A stretch of 64,000 nt of DNA from assembly GCA_001466705.2 (NCBI GenBank), contig LATX02000206.1:310001-374000 (forward strand). Reading direction: 5' to 3'. A program made the translations under genes and the position numbers. The notes beneath the pieces were generated by a model. It did not search any database, was not told the origin of the DNA, and saw only the letters and a list, made by a program, of their open reading frames with translations. This DNA comes from Moniliophthora roreri. Lineage: Eukaryota; Basidiomycota; Agaricomycetes; Agaricales; Marasmiaceae. Shown here in pieces: positions 52,668-64,000 of the stretch. Each line of letters begins with the position of its first letter. Positions within the stretch are counted from its first letter, which is position 1.

Positions 52668-54725
52668 ATGGCTGGAACAAAGGCGACACAGTCCCATTCG
52701 AATGAGGATACCAAAAAAAAGCAACAAGTACGATTCGTAACCATATTCCCATTTTTGAGAGCTTAAACTACTAGTACCTGTTAGAAACGTCCACTTCCTT
52801 ACATTCTCGTTCCCCCGCTACTGAGTGATGGTCCCACCGTATGTAGCTCAACTTCAAGAGATGATCTTGCGACTCACGGTAAATAATTCACAAGCCGAGA
52901 AACATTCATTCCCCACCTCAAGTGCAGGGATCTGAGGAGCTATGCCTCCATTTGAAAGCGGAGAGCGAAAACGTTGGTAGCTTAGTGGATCGGATCCTCG
53001 GTCCAGTCGAGATTTTGGCTGAGCATAATCGACAATTTCGATTGGCAAGTTGATAGCTGCTTTGAGGCTTTTCCTCCTTGCTCATTTATCTCTGTAGACA
53101 TATCGTCGTGCTCTTCTAGAAGCAGTCAGTTTAATTCCAATCGTATCTTCCACCAGCTTATCAATCGCTACAGGAAGGCGAAAAGGAAGCGTTGCAGCTC
53201 AGGGTTAGCCAACTGGAGACTCGGCTTGAAGCAGAGAAAGAGCTACGCAAATATTTTGAACAGGTACGCACAACTCTCCTCTTGTTCTTCTCTCGTTTAA
53301 CTGCCAGTCTTCCTGCAGAAGTATGGAGAGCTTCGGGGAGCAGTAACGCTAAAGCCCTTGAGTCAGGGCGACGAGGCCACTCATTGTACAAATTCGGACT
53401 CCAGCTCTACATTACGTCCTCCGCAGGTCCAGAACGAAAGTGAAGATCAAATGGTTCGTTGTACCTACGGTTCTTGGCACTGCCTCCAACTAAAGATCGA
53501 CAACTTCAGGATGTTGACTCCGACACCGACTCGAATTATTCTCTATACATGGTGAATAATGAATGTACTATTTACTTTGAATGCGGTTCTAACCCACTTC
53601 TGTAGCCCGTTGACGAGCATTTTTCTCAACGTACAGCCTCGGTCAAGGTATCTCCTTTGCTCGTCATCTTGTGCACCAGATCCCGAATTTGTCAATAGCC
53701 TCTCCCCACGATGCCATCACCAGAAGCCTTGCGAGCAAAGCTACCAACCTCAGTTGGTTTTTACCAAGCGCTCTTCTACAACCGCGAACAAGAGTCAGAG
53801 CAGCGTGAAGCTCTTTCTGAGCGACCCATCGTCATCTTCACAATCTACGCTGACACCAAGGAAGCCCTGGTTATGCAAGAATATGACTTGAGCGATATCA
53901 ACGGGTTCGCACGGTTCGCGAAAGAACAGCTGAACTTACTCATTTCGGACAATGAAGTGGAAAGGATGAACTGGTCCGATGGCGACATCTTTCGTGTCTA
54001 TTGCGTTGACCTTACTTCCTGTCCCATCGACATTAGCGCTTTTTTGGATATATTAGAGCCGATTACCAGCGAAAGTCGTGGAATTCGTCTTGGTCCGACG
54101 TGTGGAATGGAGATCACGGTTCCTTCTTCCAAGGTCCCTTGCGGGATACCGTTACTGATCGATTTCGTTCCCGAGTCCACAGCCGCCGAAGAGGTCAAGC
54201 ATTCCATCTCCTCGTCAATCGTGGGATGTCATAATGTCGAAATTCAAAGCTACATTGGCGATTCTCATCGACTCAGGGTATTTGCAGAGGCCGACGTCTG
54301 GACCAACGACGATGCTTCCAGTCTGCTTTGGGATCTTGCTACAGATGCAGGTAGAGCAGGGAAGACGAAGCGAGAGGTCCACTTGGGAGGAAGAACCCGT
54401 AAGGTCTCGAGAATGGAATGTATGTCTTGTGCCTATCTTCTTGAACTACTCATAAAGCTGTGTTGACTTGTTCCATATAGTCTGTTGCTATTGCGGTTAC
54501 GACTGTATGGTCCTTGCTTGGCCTCATACACCAGACCACTGCGGACTCCTTCAATCACTTGGAGAGAGTGACACCAAGCCTTTTGCACTTCGGCAAACGA
54601 AGGCGGAGACTTGTGGGCCAAGTCCGAAGAAGACTCGTCATATTCGCAGCGACTCCAACCAGCACGGTACAACCACTGTTCCTGTAGAGGATACCGGCCG
54701 CCCTCGACGGAAGTGCAGGACCTAG
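52668..54725 (+). CDS. Unknown protein with coiled-coil N-terminal part
   Basis: Firm part: exons 53711-54419 and 54481-54725, joined in phase, encoding 317 residues. It contains a globular region (VIFTIYADTKEALVMQEYDL, RLGPTCGMEITVP, ADVWTNDDASSLLWDL), then a Cys/His-rich patch (FCCYCGYDCMVLAWPHTPDHC) that may bind metal, and a basic tail. Upstream exons are tentative: 52668-52727 (MAGTKATQSHSN), 52785-52838, one near 52931-53045, a coiled coil near 53176-53262 (LRVSQLETRLEAEKELRKYF) and an acidic linker near 53320-53560. The coiled-coil/acidic-linker order recalls genes A-D, but the C-terminal domain is different. It could also be two genes, with a start at 53711. Confidence 0.55.
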
Positions 54726-55020
54726 TCTATCTATCAGTCATCTTTTTTTACGTGCATAGTACAATTGTCGTTCTATTCTTGTATACCGGCTGCGTCATAG
54801 CGATTGCGGCACTGAGTTGTAAAACTACGTTCTATTGTACATTTCAAGAAGGATTCGATGGGGTGAATATAGGTGTTAGTATCATAAATGAATCGGGTAC
54901 TTTGAACGGTATAATCCTTCCAAGCCTGTCCGTGGCTAACTACAGTAATGGTTTGATACAGATGATAAAGTGCAAGAAAGCTAAATTTATATGCAAGAAA
55001 GCGAAAGCGAAATCCCCAGA
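54726..55020. other. Convergent intergenic region
   Basis: Short 3' flank shared by the unknown gene (plus) and PSD2 (minus). No feature seen. Confidence 0.5.
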
Positions 55021-58000
55021 TTAAGCAATCGGTTGTCTCAAACCTCTACCAATACCCATTCCGACGCGCACAAGGGTCTCAAGGGAGGCTCTTCCGTTGA
55101 TGAGCAGATCTTCGTCCCACTCCACGGTACCCGGTTCAAACAAGATAACAATCGTGGATCCGCCTGGAGAAGAATCAGTAAAACATAAAAACAAGAGAAG
55201 GTAAACAGGACATACCAAAGGCGAAATAGCCAAACTCTTCTCCACGTTTCACAGCTTGTCCTTCTTCAACCGTCGTCTGGATGGTACCGACCATCATGGC
55301 CCCAACACATACCGCCATCACTCGGCCAAACTGAGGACTGTCGATGGGAACAATCTTTCGAGCGTTTTCACCGTAAACATCCAACGCTGTGCGAATGGCT
55401 TGAGGCTATATAAAAACCATGATCAGTCAGAGAATCGGGTGCAAGATGAACAGGGTATAACGAACATTGACAGTGTAATACTCTCCAGCGATGTACGTCA
55501 TTGGTCCAATAACACCATCGACTGGTGAATGGAAGCGATGGTAGTCTTGCGGTGCAAGTCGGAAGATGGCCAAAGCACCACCATTGTAACGATCAGCTTG
55601 GTCCTTGTACGCGTCGCCTAGGAGTCGAGCAACGGTGAACTCTCGACCTTTAATCCATAGTCGCGTAGCCTCGTTGACTGATTCAAAGGCCATCATGCGA
55701 CAATCAGCAGCGCTGACGAGGCGGTAAGGATTGTCGAGTTCTTCAACGGGGCGAGCCTCAGGCTTGAGTTTCCTGTACGAGTATGGTCAGAAAACGGTTT
55801 TAGGGGAACCAGGGTTAAAACTCTTACCGGTAGAAGAATTCGTTAAACGTTTCTGTACGACACATATCTCAGCAATAATCGAACAATGGTAGCGACAGGA
55901 ACTCACTGAAAGACTCCAATGGATCCAATACTTCATCCATATTCAGCCCGTGGAACTCGATGAATCCAGGGATATCTTTGGCCGAGTCTGGAGAATCATA
56001 CTTGATACCTTGTTTGATAGAGAGCGATTTGAGCAATCTTCGGGCTCGTCCACCTTCCATTCGACTTTTCATGCCCTATAGGTCATGGGTTGAGTGCCGT
56101 GTTACCGATTAAGGTGTTGATAGCACTGACCTTGTATAACAATCGAATACCCAATCTCACATAGACTTGCATCTTCTCTTCCTCCAACTGTCCAGTGATA
56201 CGGTTTTGAATGATGATATTGGCCGAGTTCTATTACGGGATATAATCAGCTCATTGTGAGAGGTGGCAACCAATGAATGATGAGAATCACTCACGGCACC
56301 AAGCCTGTAATCACCAGCCGAAACTTTACCCAAAATCTTGGTGTACCATTTTCGTTGCGCTTGACTAGCAGTGACAAAGTTGCCAACGACTATCCTATCC
56401 ACCTTGTTCCAGTCCTGGCTGGCACAGACTGCAAGATGGGTAACGATATCGACCTCTGCCTTGGAATTGAGCCTGGGCCTGTGGCATAGCGGGCAGTTCT
56501 TGACGTTGATAACACGTTCAATATTGTCGTCTTTGGGGGGACTCTCCGAAGGCGCAACCAAGTTTGAGGAAGATGACGCAGCCTTGGACGCTGTTTTACT
56601 CGCCTTTCGCATTCCTCGGCGGAACCTGGACTTTTTCGACGATGTAGAAGTGAGCGTAGTGGCCGTTGTAGAAGAAGCCGTGAGCAGTTCGACATTGGAT
56701 GGCGAAACTGATCCTGAAGAATATTCATCCAAGTCGGAAGATGAGGCGGTTATTGGGTCAGCGTATTCGGTACCAGGTGTGTCGAGTGCCGCGGCGTTAA
56801 GCAGAGGTTGCTGAGAAGGCTCGGTTGGTTGCTGTCCTGGTGGTGGCACTTTTCTTGCATTGTCTCCTCCAGTTTCGGAAAGCATTGCCGTCATAGGCGG
56901 CCCCGAGAAGTCCATATCTTCCAATTTTAGCTCTTTCCCCGCCGAGTCCGAGGCCATCATTATAGGAGTGGCGCTGACACTCGTGCCCGTATCGCCACCT
57001 TCATCAACCCGCTTCTTCTCTGCATCTGGCCGACCGAGTTCGGTCTCAAGACACTGAATGGTCTCGAGGTAGGTCAACTCTTCTTGGTGAGGCTGTTTGT
57101 TGAACCTTGTAAAGAACGAGTTGATTGTCGAGTTGGTCAAGGTAGAACCAAGGGAATCGAGCATTGACGTCAACTCGAGGTGCGAGATGCTCATGGTGTC
57201 ATCGGTGTCATACTGCTTGAGGTATTGGTACCAGAATCTCTGACGAAGAGCAGCGTAGGGTTGATACTTGGCTCTATACATACGAAGCCATGAGTACGAT
57301 GATAAAGCCTCAGAGATAAAGCACAGCCTCTTACCTAAACTTGATGCTTGGGTTATGTTTGTCGAACAAGGTTGCCTTGCCACTGGACAAGGGGAGCGAA
57401 TAGTCCTTCATTGGATGTTCATCCTGCTCGATAGGGTAAAGACCGGTTTCAGGGTCGGGTTGCGGGGCACTGTCCACCAACTCCTTTACTTCGAACCTTG
57501 CGTCACCTATGTGGTCGTTCGAGGAAAGCTTATCCCAATCCAGAACCGCGAGCTGAACTTCGAAAGAAGTCTCGTATCGGCGAACATGGAAGAGAAGCTT
57601 CTCATCCCAGACGGGATTAAGGGAATGACGGATGACGCGCGTCCGGAAGACTTTCTTTCCGAATGAAATGACGATGAATGGGTCCATATCCCAGCCCGTA
57701 CGTGTCACTAAGAATAGAATAGAGTACGGGGTCAGCTTAGAAGCGTTGGAAACACCGAGGAGATATACTCACTGTTCTTCAGCCGAGGCAAATCTGACGC
57801 GCTTTGAATCTCTAGCATGACAATACCAACAATATCGTTTTGGCCTCCAAAGCTATATTCGGACTTTCTCCTGGATCTCTCCTTCCGCTCCTTCCGTCTC
57901 TCGGCGCGTTCATTCCCACTGCTACCTCCGCTTCCGCTTCCACTCGAGCTTTCGCTCGCAGTTCTCTCACTACCGACCGTTGGAATGTTGCCAGAAGTCC

Positions 58001-59695
58001 TCCTTGATCCCCAGCTCTTTCTAAACCGCTTCTTCTTTTCCTCCCTCGCCTTTTCTTCCTCTGGAGTCGCAGAAATATCCGCGCCGAGATCTATGACCGC
58101 AGTCGGTGAATCCGGTGTATCAGGCTGTGATGAAGATGTGTCCGATCGTTTGGGTTTGGGGAATTTAGGTATACGGGGTATCATTCCTGATAATCTAGGA
58201 GATGGGGAAGACCGGCTCTGTTGAGAACCCGAAGGCGGTGCGGTGCCTCCCATCGCTGTGTCGAGCGACGCGATAGGATCTGTAGCACTTCCAATGGGCG
58301 AAGCGGGTGTAAGATTCAAGTGAGGAAGTTCAACAGCACCAGCACCACCAGCACCACCCGAACTAGGTGTACGCGCTTGAGTCTGAGCAGCCGTAGGAGT
58401 ATCAGGAGCAGTGGATGATGCCGATCTCGGAACAGGTGTGTGGATAGTGCTGCTTAGAGTGGGTGAAGTAGCGTTACTTGCTGTCGGCGTTTGAACGTGG
58501 GAAGTGTCGTCGACGACGTTTACAGACTCGTCTTCGTCTTCGTCCTCGCCTTCTTCGTCTGATGATTCGGCCGTATCGTCGTCGTCGTCGTAGTCGGAAG
58601 AGTCGGACTCTGAGGAGAGACCGCCGTCGTCCTCGTATTCAGGTCCGTGAGAGTGAGAGCGAACAGTGCCGATTCCTTGAGTCTATGGGGAGTGAGTGGG
58701 GGATAGAGAAGGGAGAGAAAGCCGTATCAGTAAGGATTGTTAATTAAAGCGTCAAGGAGATAAAGATAGGGATGCGGTAATAGATACGAGTATTAAGACA
58801 GGGACGCAAAAAATCGCGATATAGGAGAAGGGTAGCGTCACCGCATGAGTCAATACAATTCGATATCCAAACTAGCCGAAGAGAACGCAAGAAGGACAAA
58901 AAAAGTTAATCAGCACTCACTGGAGGCGCAGAAACCAATGACGGCCTGGATCTCTTGAGCATTTCTTGAAACACCTCGCTGAATGACGACACTGCTGTCT
59001 GTCCCGGTACGTGCACGAAACCCAACTTGACCTGTATCGAACCCTGGGAAGACGTGTGGGCTCGTGTGGATACTAGGTCGATCGAGACCACGGCGGCATC
59101 TTCCAATTTGATAGCCTCGTCCCATGCGAGAGGTCTTTCATTGTTACCGAACCAGTCTTCGAAAGGGAACGAAACCTCCCCGAGGTAGTCTTTTCGTAAC
59201 ACGTCCTTATCCCAGACCACGAGCTCTAGGACGCCTATCTTGTCGGCCAATGAAAGGTAAATGGGAAAGTCAAAGGTCGCGTCTTTAGAAGCGTAGACCG
59301 GTTGAAGGGTTCGTTTCACAGGGGGTGTCTGATGTTTATGGTTGAGAAGAGAGACGGTGACGAAACTGAAATGATGTGCAGAATATCATTACATTAGCAT
59401 GAACTGAGATATAAAAGCAGAAAAAAGAGCTCTATGACACTCACGGATCACTGAACCCATTCCTATCCTTGGACAACAGGTCCTTACAACTCACGACTTG
59501 CACCCTCAACATGGCAAGGGGCGCTTCGCCAGGCATTGGGTTAATATTCGTAGCGCCTCCCCTGAACTTTCTGATTCCCCTACGCTTGGCCTTTTCTGTC
59601 TTGGAAGACTTTGACTTGTCCTCGTCCTGCTCATTGTTCCCGGTGTTTCTTCGACGCGGTCTAGGTATATGTTTCAGGGCATTCTTGAGTGGCAT
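55021..59695 (-). CDS. PSD2: Phosphatidylserine decarboxylase, type II with C2 domains and EF-hand, 1295 aa
   Basis: Makes phosphatidylethanolamine from phosphatidylserine in the endosome/Golgi system. Eleven minus-strand exons, all in phase: 59445-59695, 58921-59365, 57773-58682, 57335-57707, 56295-57273, 56131-56229, 55910-56075, 55828-55852, 55466-55772, 55216-55405, 55021-55163. Order: C2 domain 1 (residues about 55-170), an acidic Asp/Ser/Thr-rich linker (235-460), C2 domain 2 (about 520-655; [24 protein letters not shown]), an EF-hand-like segment ([14 protein letters not shown], about 690), a Cys/His patch [16 protein letters not shown], then the decarboxylase ([22 protein letters not shown]). 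The self-cleavage site is GGST with Ser1251, which becomes the pyruvoyl group. Symbol after yeast. Confidence 0.95.
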
Positions 59696-59919
59696 CGCGT
59701 GAGTTGTGTAACACGGTTATACGGCTTGGGCTGCTGAGAGGGGAAAATAGAGTGGATAAAGGTACACCTAGATCCTATATTGGGATACCAGCGAAAGATA
59801 TATGGAATGAGACAAAGGATAACCATAAATACAATGTCAGACTTGCCTCTTGTCTCTGCCGTCGACAATCTTTTTTTTTCTCGCAAGTGTAGATAACAAG
59901 ATTGCAGTGCTCGCGGTCG

Positions 59920-59950
<31 letters not shown>

Positions 59951-60448
59951 GGTGTGTCAGACTGGTGTGGTAAGGAACTGTGGAGATGGGCGGTGGAACT
60001 GGGAAACAGTTATTTATGAATCAACGTCACACCGAGCCGCAGCAGCCGCTCGGCGTTGCCCAGACACCTCTCCATCAAAAATATTCCGTCATTTATTATA
60101 GCCAATAAGCAATATAGACATCTCGGGGTCCGGGTTATACCGTCTTCCGGTATTTTTTATAGACCTTGACCATCACATCAAAGCTCCTTCGCCGCCCTTT
60201 GCCGCCTATTTTCCTCATTGGCATCGCAAGCTATATTGACGTTGTATCTCTGCAAGATTCTACAGCGACGTACATTCCAAGGCCAATACTTAACCCACGC
60301 TAATATCCCAATCCAAGAAAGGCTAAATACTATGATGTGTAAGCTATCTTTTATCATCAATGATAGTGTCAATAAAACGAGCGGTATCAGTTGTATCAAT
60401 TGATCAACAAAAATCTCTCTCCAGCTCTCTCTCCCCAGCGTCCCTCAT
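59696..60448. other. Intergenic with a (GTC)n microsatellite
   Basis: Upstream region of PSD2 on one side and 3' flank of the GPI glycoprotein on the other. (GTC)n occupies 59921-59950. No gene seen. Confidence 0.6.
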
Positions 60449-61810
60449 TTATAAGAACAAGATCGCCGAGACCACGACGCCGGCCAAACAAAGTCCCGAC
60501 ATGGCCACTAAATCAGAAGCGGCACCATTGCTGGTGCTCTGAGGACCCGCTCCGGAGGTACCGGAAGGTTTGCTAGTACCGGTAGGCTTGCTGCCGCCAG
60601 CAGCACCCCCTTTGGTGCTGGTCGCTGAATGGGCGGGGCCAGTTCCAGTGCTCGTTGCACTTTGTGAAGGTTTGACGCTAGCAATGCCGGTATACAAGTC
60701 TTCGCTCTTGTACTGCGTGCAACTGGAGCTAGCAGGGACCTTGGGCTCGTAGGGCATCGCCGTAATTTCACCCTGACTTTCGGGAGGCTGGCTATAGGTC
60801 ATAACTTTACCGTCTTTGGTATATACACCAGGGAAATCTTGATTGTCACCCAAACAGGTTTCGAAAACGCTTTGTTGAGCATTGTTGGGAGCATTATAGG
60901 CGCATCCAATGCGATCGTAAACGTGCTCGCAAAAGTGAGCGGCATTGGCACCAGCGGGATCACATGCTTTGAAGCAGAAAAAGTTGCCACCCATAAAGCT
61001 GCGGATCAATTAATATTAGGAGATGGGTTTAATAGGATTCGGCAAAAAGCGGCGTACTTGTGCCATTCGATGACTTGATCCCATTTCTTGCCACCACTAA
61101 AGGTTTGACTAAAGACGATACCACCAAGGGGATTACCGCGCTGTGAAAGCCAGTTTAGTTGTTGGGGGACTAGTTCAAGAGCTGAGGAAGACTTGCAAGA
61201 TCGGCGCCGTGGGGGTCAAGCTCTCCTCCAGAATCTTCCGCCTGTATGTTGATCTGGACCTGGTCAATGAATCCAACGACCTGAATGTAATCGGGGGTCT
61301 TCATAAACTGAACACCCTTGAGAGCGCCAGCAGGGATGAGACGAGTTCCACGGCCAGGCTTGGTGCACCATGCGACTTCCTCCCCTTCAGTATCGGCAAT
61401 CAATGAGTTTGGCTTCGAAGGGGCCCAGAGACAGAAATCTAGACGAGACGTTATAAGATAAGCTAGGCATATGAAATACATTAACATGCTGGCTCACCGT
61501 CGATGCTGTTGATAAAGGAAGTCTGACAGAGCGAGTTTGGACCCTCGGTGGTTGAATTACACTGGTTATAACCAAACTGGCCTCCTCGGACGAGGTTTGG
61601 TTCAGTGTCGACTTGATAAGGCTTAGGAAAATAAAATGGGATTAGAAAGAAGACTTTTTTTCGACTGATTTTTGCAGCACATACGATGCCGTCAGGGTAC
61701 GTGAAACGCTTGTCGGCGAGAGGCGTTTGAGGAAGAGTGTTTTGGGCCATGACACTTGCGACGAGGACGGCCGCAACAGCGGCCACAGATGAAAGAGTGA
61801 CTGGTGACAT
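60449..61810 (-). CDS. GPI-anchored glycoprotein, 'macrofage activating glycoprotein' type, 374 aa
   Basis: Secreted cell-wall or surface protein of mushrooms and relatives. Five minus-strand exons in phase: 61687 region (61685-61810), 61498-61621, 61197-61438, 61058-61140, 60449-60998. A signal peptide is visible (AAVAAVLVASVMA, cleavage near residue 22). The Cys-rich domain has NQCNSTTEGPNSLCQT, VAWCTKPGRGTRLIP, RGNPLGGIVFS, FFCFKACDPAG and HFCEHVYDRIGCAYNAPNN. A Ser/Thr/Gly-rich tail (probably O-glycosylated) ends with a hydrophobic C-terminus (LCLAGVVVSAILFL) typical of a GPI signal. Intron 3 (61141-61196) has a GCAAGT donor; splicing there joins GADL to RGNPLGG. The family name is from memory. 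Confidence 0.9.
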
Positions 61811-62028
61811 GACAGACAGTGGGAGGAGAAGGAAGGATAGATAGTAAAAGTCAGCGGAAGACGGCACTTCAAGAGCGTCAAGTCTGGGACGGACTTTGAA
61901 TTTGAGAGTTGCGCCACCCATAGACACGTGCCGCGCGCCTTTATAAATTCAAATTTGCAGCTATTTTTATTTCATCCCTCTCCTGTTTCGCTACCACCAT
62001 CATCTCCTCTGAACCTCCTCCGTCAACC

Positions 62029-62552
62029 ATGCCTAAAGGTACATCTCCTATATATCCAGCCGTTGATCGCTGCTGACACCACTCGCCCATCAGTCTCCAA
62101 ATCGTCTACATCCGACACCAGTAAGTCATCATGCCGACGACGCGTCGATCGTTAACGATCACCGATACTCATATTCCAATTATAGCTGGTGTTCCAAAGG
62201 CATCCAAGGCAAAGGGTGAAGGCAAGACCGAGAAACAAAAGCGCGATCCCTCTGCTTGGACACTATTCCTGAAGGATCAGCTCAAACCCTGGAAGGACGC
62301 CAATAAGAATAAGAGCCACAAGGAAGCAATGACTGTTGTAAGTATCATTATCGACGCGTCTCGTTCACTGAATCTGATCGCGGATTTTCCTAGATGGCAG
62401 AAATGTGGAAAGATCATCCTTCCAACCCCAACCGTGGAAAGCCTACCAAGCCCAAAAAGTCCAAGGCCAGTGGTGATGCGTCAACTTCTTCTGAGCAATC
62501 GAGGTCGTCTCCAGTTACCGATGCTACCAGTGAACTCGGTAGCGAGTTTTGA
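62029..62552 (+). CDS. Small HMG/YABBY-like nuclear protein, 115 aa
   Basis: Four exons in phase: 62029-62038, 62094-62120, 62186-62337, 62394-62552. After a short basic start (MPKVSKSSTSD) the central part reads KRDPSAWTLFLKDQLKPWKD, SHKEAMTVMAEMWKDHP and NPNRGKP. This pattern (PSA-F...EAM...W...P-NPNRG) is that of the small fungal proteins related to HMG-box and plant YABBY domains, which bind DNA. The C-terminus is Ser-rich. The first exon is only 10 nt, with MPK as the start. Neighbours give no functional hint. Confidence 0.82.
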
Positions 62553-64000
62553 ATTTGTCGTGAGTAGCCTCTATGTGCGCATATACTCTTTTGGCTGACG
62601 AGATCAACCTCCAGCACGCTCATTTCATGAATTGCTTTCGTCGCTCTCAGTCACACTGTACTTTACTTCATCATCGGAATCAAGCATACACCCAATCGCA
62701 TTGTTGTATCAACTCCTTTTACAATCGCTTTCCTGGTTATTGTTATTCATCATTATCAACGGACGTCTTTTCTCATTATAGCTGCATAGTATCCCATTAA
62801 TCACGTATCGTTGTCGTTATCACATCGTCTCTTCATCGTAGACCTGCATATTCTCCAGCTTTCGTTGTTCACTGTTGTTATCGAGTATGCGTACATGTTC
62901 TGCGATCCATCAAGTAGGAATTGTCAGACGCAAAGTGAAGATGTCCAAGTCTCGACAAGCAGGTCAGCGGAGGAGTGAAAAGCCAAGGATGTGCCATGTT
63001 CCGAGTCGGTATTGGAAAAGAAGGCACAGAGGGGCAAAACACAGAGGCCCAGACGCGATCGAATATGTGATCCGCAAAATGAAACGTGGACGAATGCGCT
63101 AGTGCTGGTTCCAGAAGCTGAACTCGTAACGACCTAGCTATGTGTCAGACCGGTACTCTACATATCGGTAACACGGGTGAGAGTTTGGGAGTCATCGTAG
63201 AAATATCAGAACGGATACTGGTAAAACGGATATTAATGATTAACTCCGCGTGCTGAAGTCATCCGAGGAGATAATTAGCATTCGAGTAAAGGGTACACGG
63301 CCTTGCGATGACTGTTTCGAGGTTCGTAACCGCCCATCTTGATCGATGATGCCCCTTCTAGGCGACGAGATCCCCCTTCGTCTGGAGGATTAGAATAATG
63401 AGGATCAACGTCAGTCGTAGTATTGGCATTTACAAATTACCTGAACGTCTGAGGCTTGCAGTGAAACTCGGAGGAACGATACGTATAACCGTTTGTCCGT
63501 GATGCCGCTGATCAAGTTTTCTGATGCGGAATATAACCTTTTTCACAAAAGTCACAGCAATTGCATGAAAAAACCAATTATTCACAGGCAATAGGAAACG
63601 ACGAACCAACACGTCCCCGCCGACTCTAGCCGGCGTATCGGCGTAGAGGTCTAAGGGTCTTGTGCTAGTATTAACTTTATGACTTGCCGTGGCTTGATCT
63701 GAGTTGCGCGTGATATCAGGCCTAGAAGACGACGGCCCCGCACCATTCCACCTGGAAAGTTCCCATTCCGGCGTACATCCTCCAGCAAGTTCGAAATATG
63801 GCTTGGCAGAAGGCTGATAGTCCAGCCTGAATCGAACTGATCATGAGGAAAGGTACACCCTTGGATCATCATCAGACGCGAGAATAACAAATTGGGAGAG
63901 AGAGAGAAAAAAGGATACGAACCAAACTGGAATGATGAACCACCATGGGGTGAACTAGGTTAAGCGATGCGAGACCGTGGGGTATGCTTCTTTTGACCAT
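62553..64000. other. No convincing gene to the window end
   Basis: A 53-codon, very basic plus-strand frame (62941-63102, MSKSRQAGQRRSEK) and a minus-strand frame (63651-63890) are present; neither is supported by motifs or splice structure. Confidence 0.5.

Overview
This is nuclear DNA of a filamentous basidiomycete fungus, most likely an Agaricomycete. Genes are broken by many short introns (about 45-60 nt) and encode mitochondrial Lon, GMP synthase, a type II phosphatidylserine decarboxylase with C2 domains, a GPI-type glycoprotein of the mushroom 'macrofage activating glycoprotein' kind, and arrays of Baeyer-Villiger monooxygenases (BVMOs). Nothing bacterial, viral or CRISPR-like was seen. 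One assembly gap (NNN, 14691-14693) and two long C/G homopolymers mark weak spots in the assembly.

Layout. 1-13 kb: the 3' part of mitochondrial Lon, a degenerate AroM-like gene, a decayed and an intact glutathione S-transferase, a basidiomycete protein of unknown function, and a three-repeat Myb factor. 13-16 kb: gene-poor. 16-18.3 kb: GMP synthase with ten introns. 18.5-35.3 kb: a block built by tandem duplication. On the plus strand a [BVMO + sugar transporter] unit is duplicated; the BVMO survives in copy 1 and the transporter in copy 2. On the minus strand a second BVMO type is triplicated, with one frameshifted member and two intact ones. 36.2-37.2 kb: a transposon-like element with terminal inverted repeats.

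37.2-49.5 kb: the most unusual part. It holds four intact paralogues (called A-D here) of a coiled-coil/nuclear-type family that I can only link to a basidiomycete domain of unknown function. A fifth copy survives as a fragment between two BVMO genes. All four intact paralogues keep a 17-nt micro-exon just before the core domain. 49.8-54.7 kb: two larger unknown proteins. 55-59.7 kb: PSD2-type phosphatidylserine decarboxylase (C2-C2-EF-hand-decarboxylase). 60.4-62.6 kb: the GPI-type glycoprotein and a small HMG/YABBY-like nuclear protein. The last 1.4 kb has no convincing gene.

Across the window at least seven introns start with GC rather than GT, nearly all with donor GCAAG(T/C). Exon phase, conserved protein sequence or paralogue comparison leaves no workable GT alternative. 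Exon coordinates were worked out by hand from splice signals, reading phase and protein conservation; no alignment or expression data were available.
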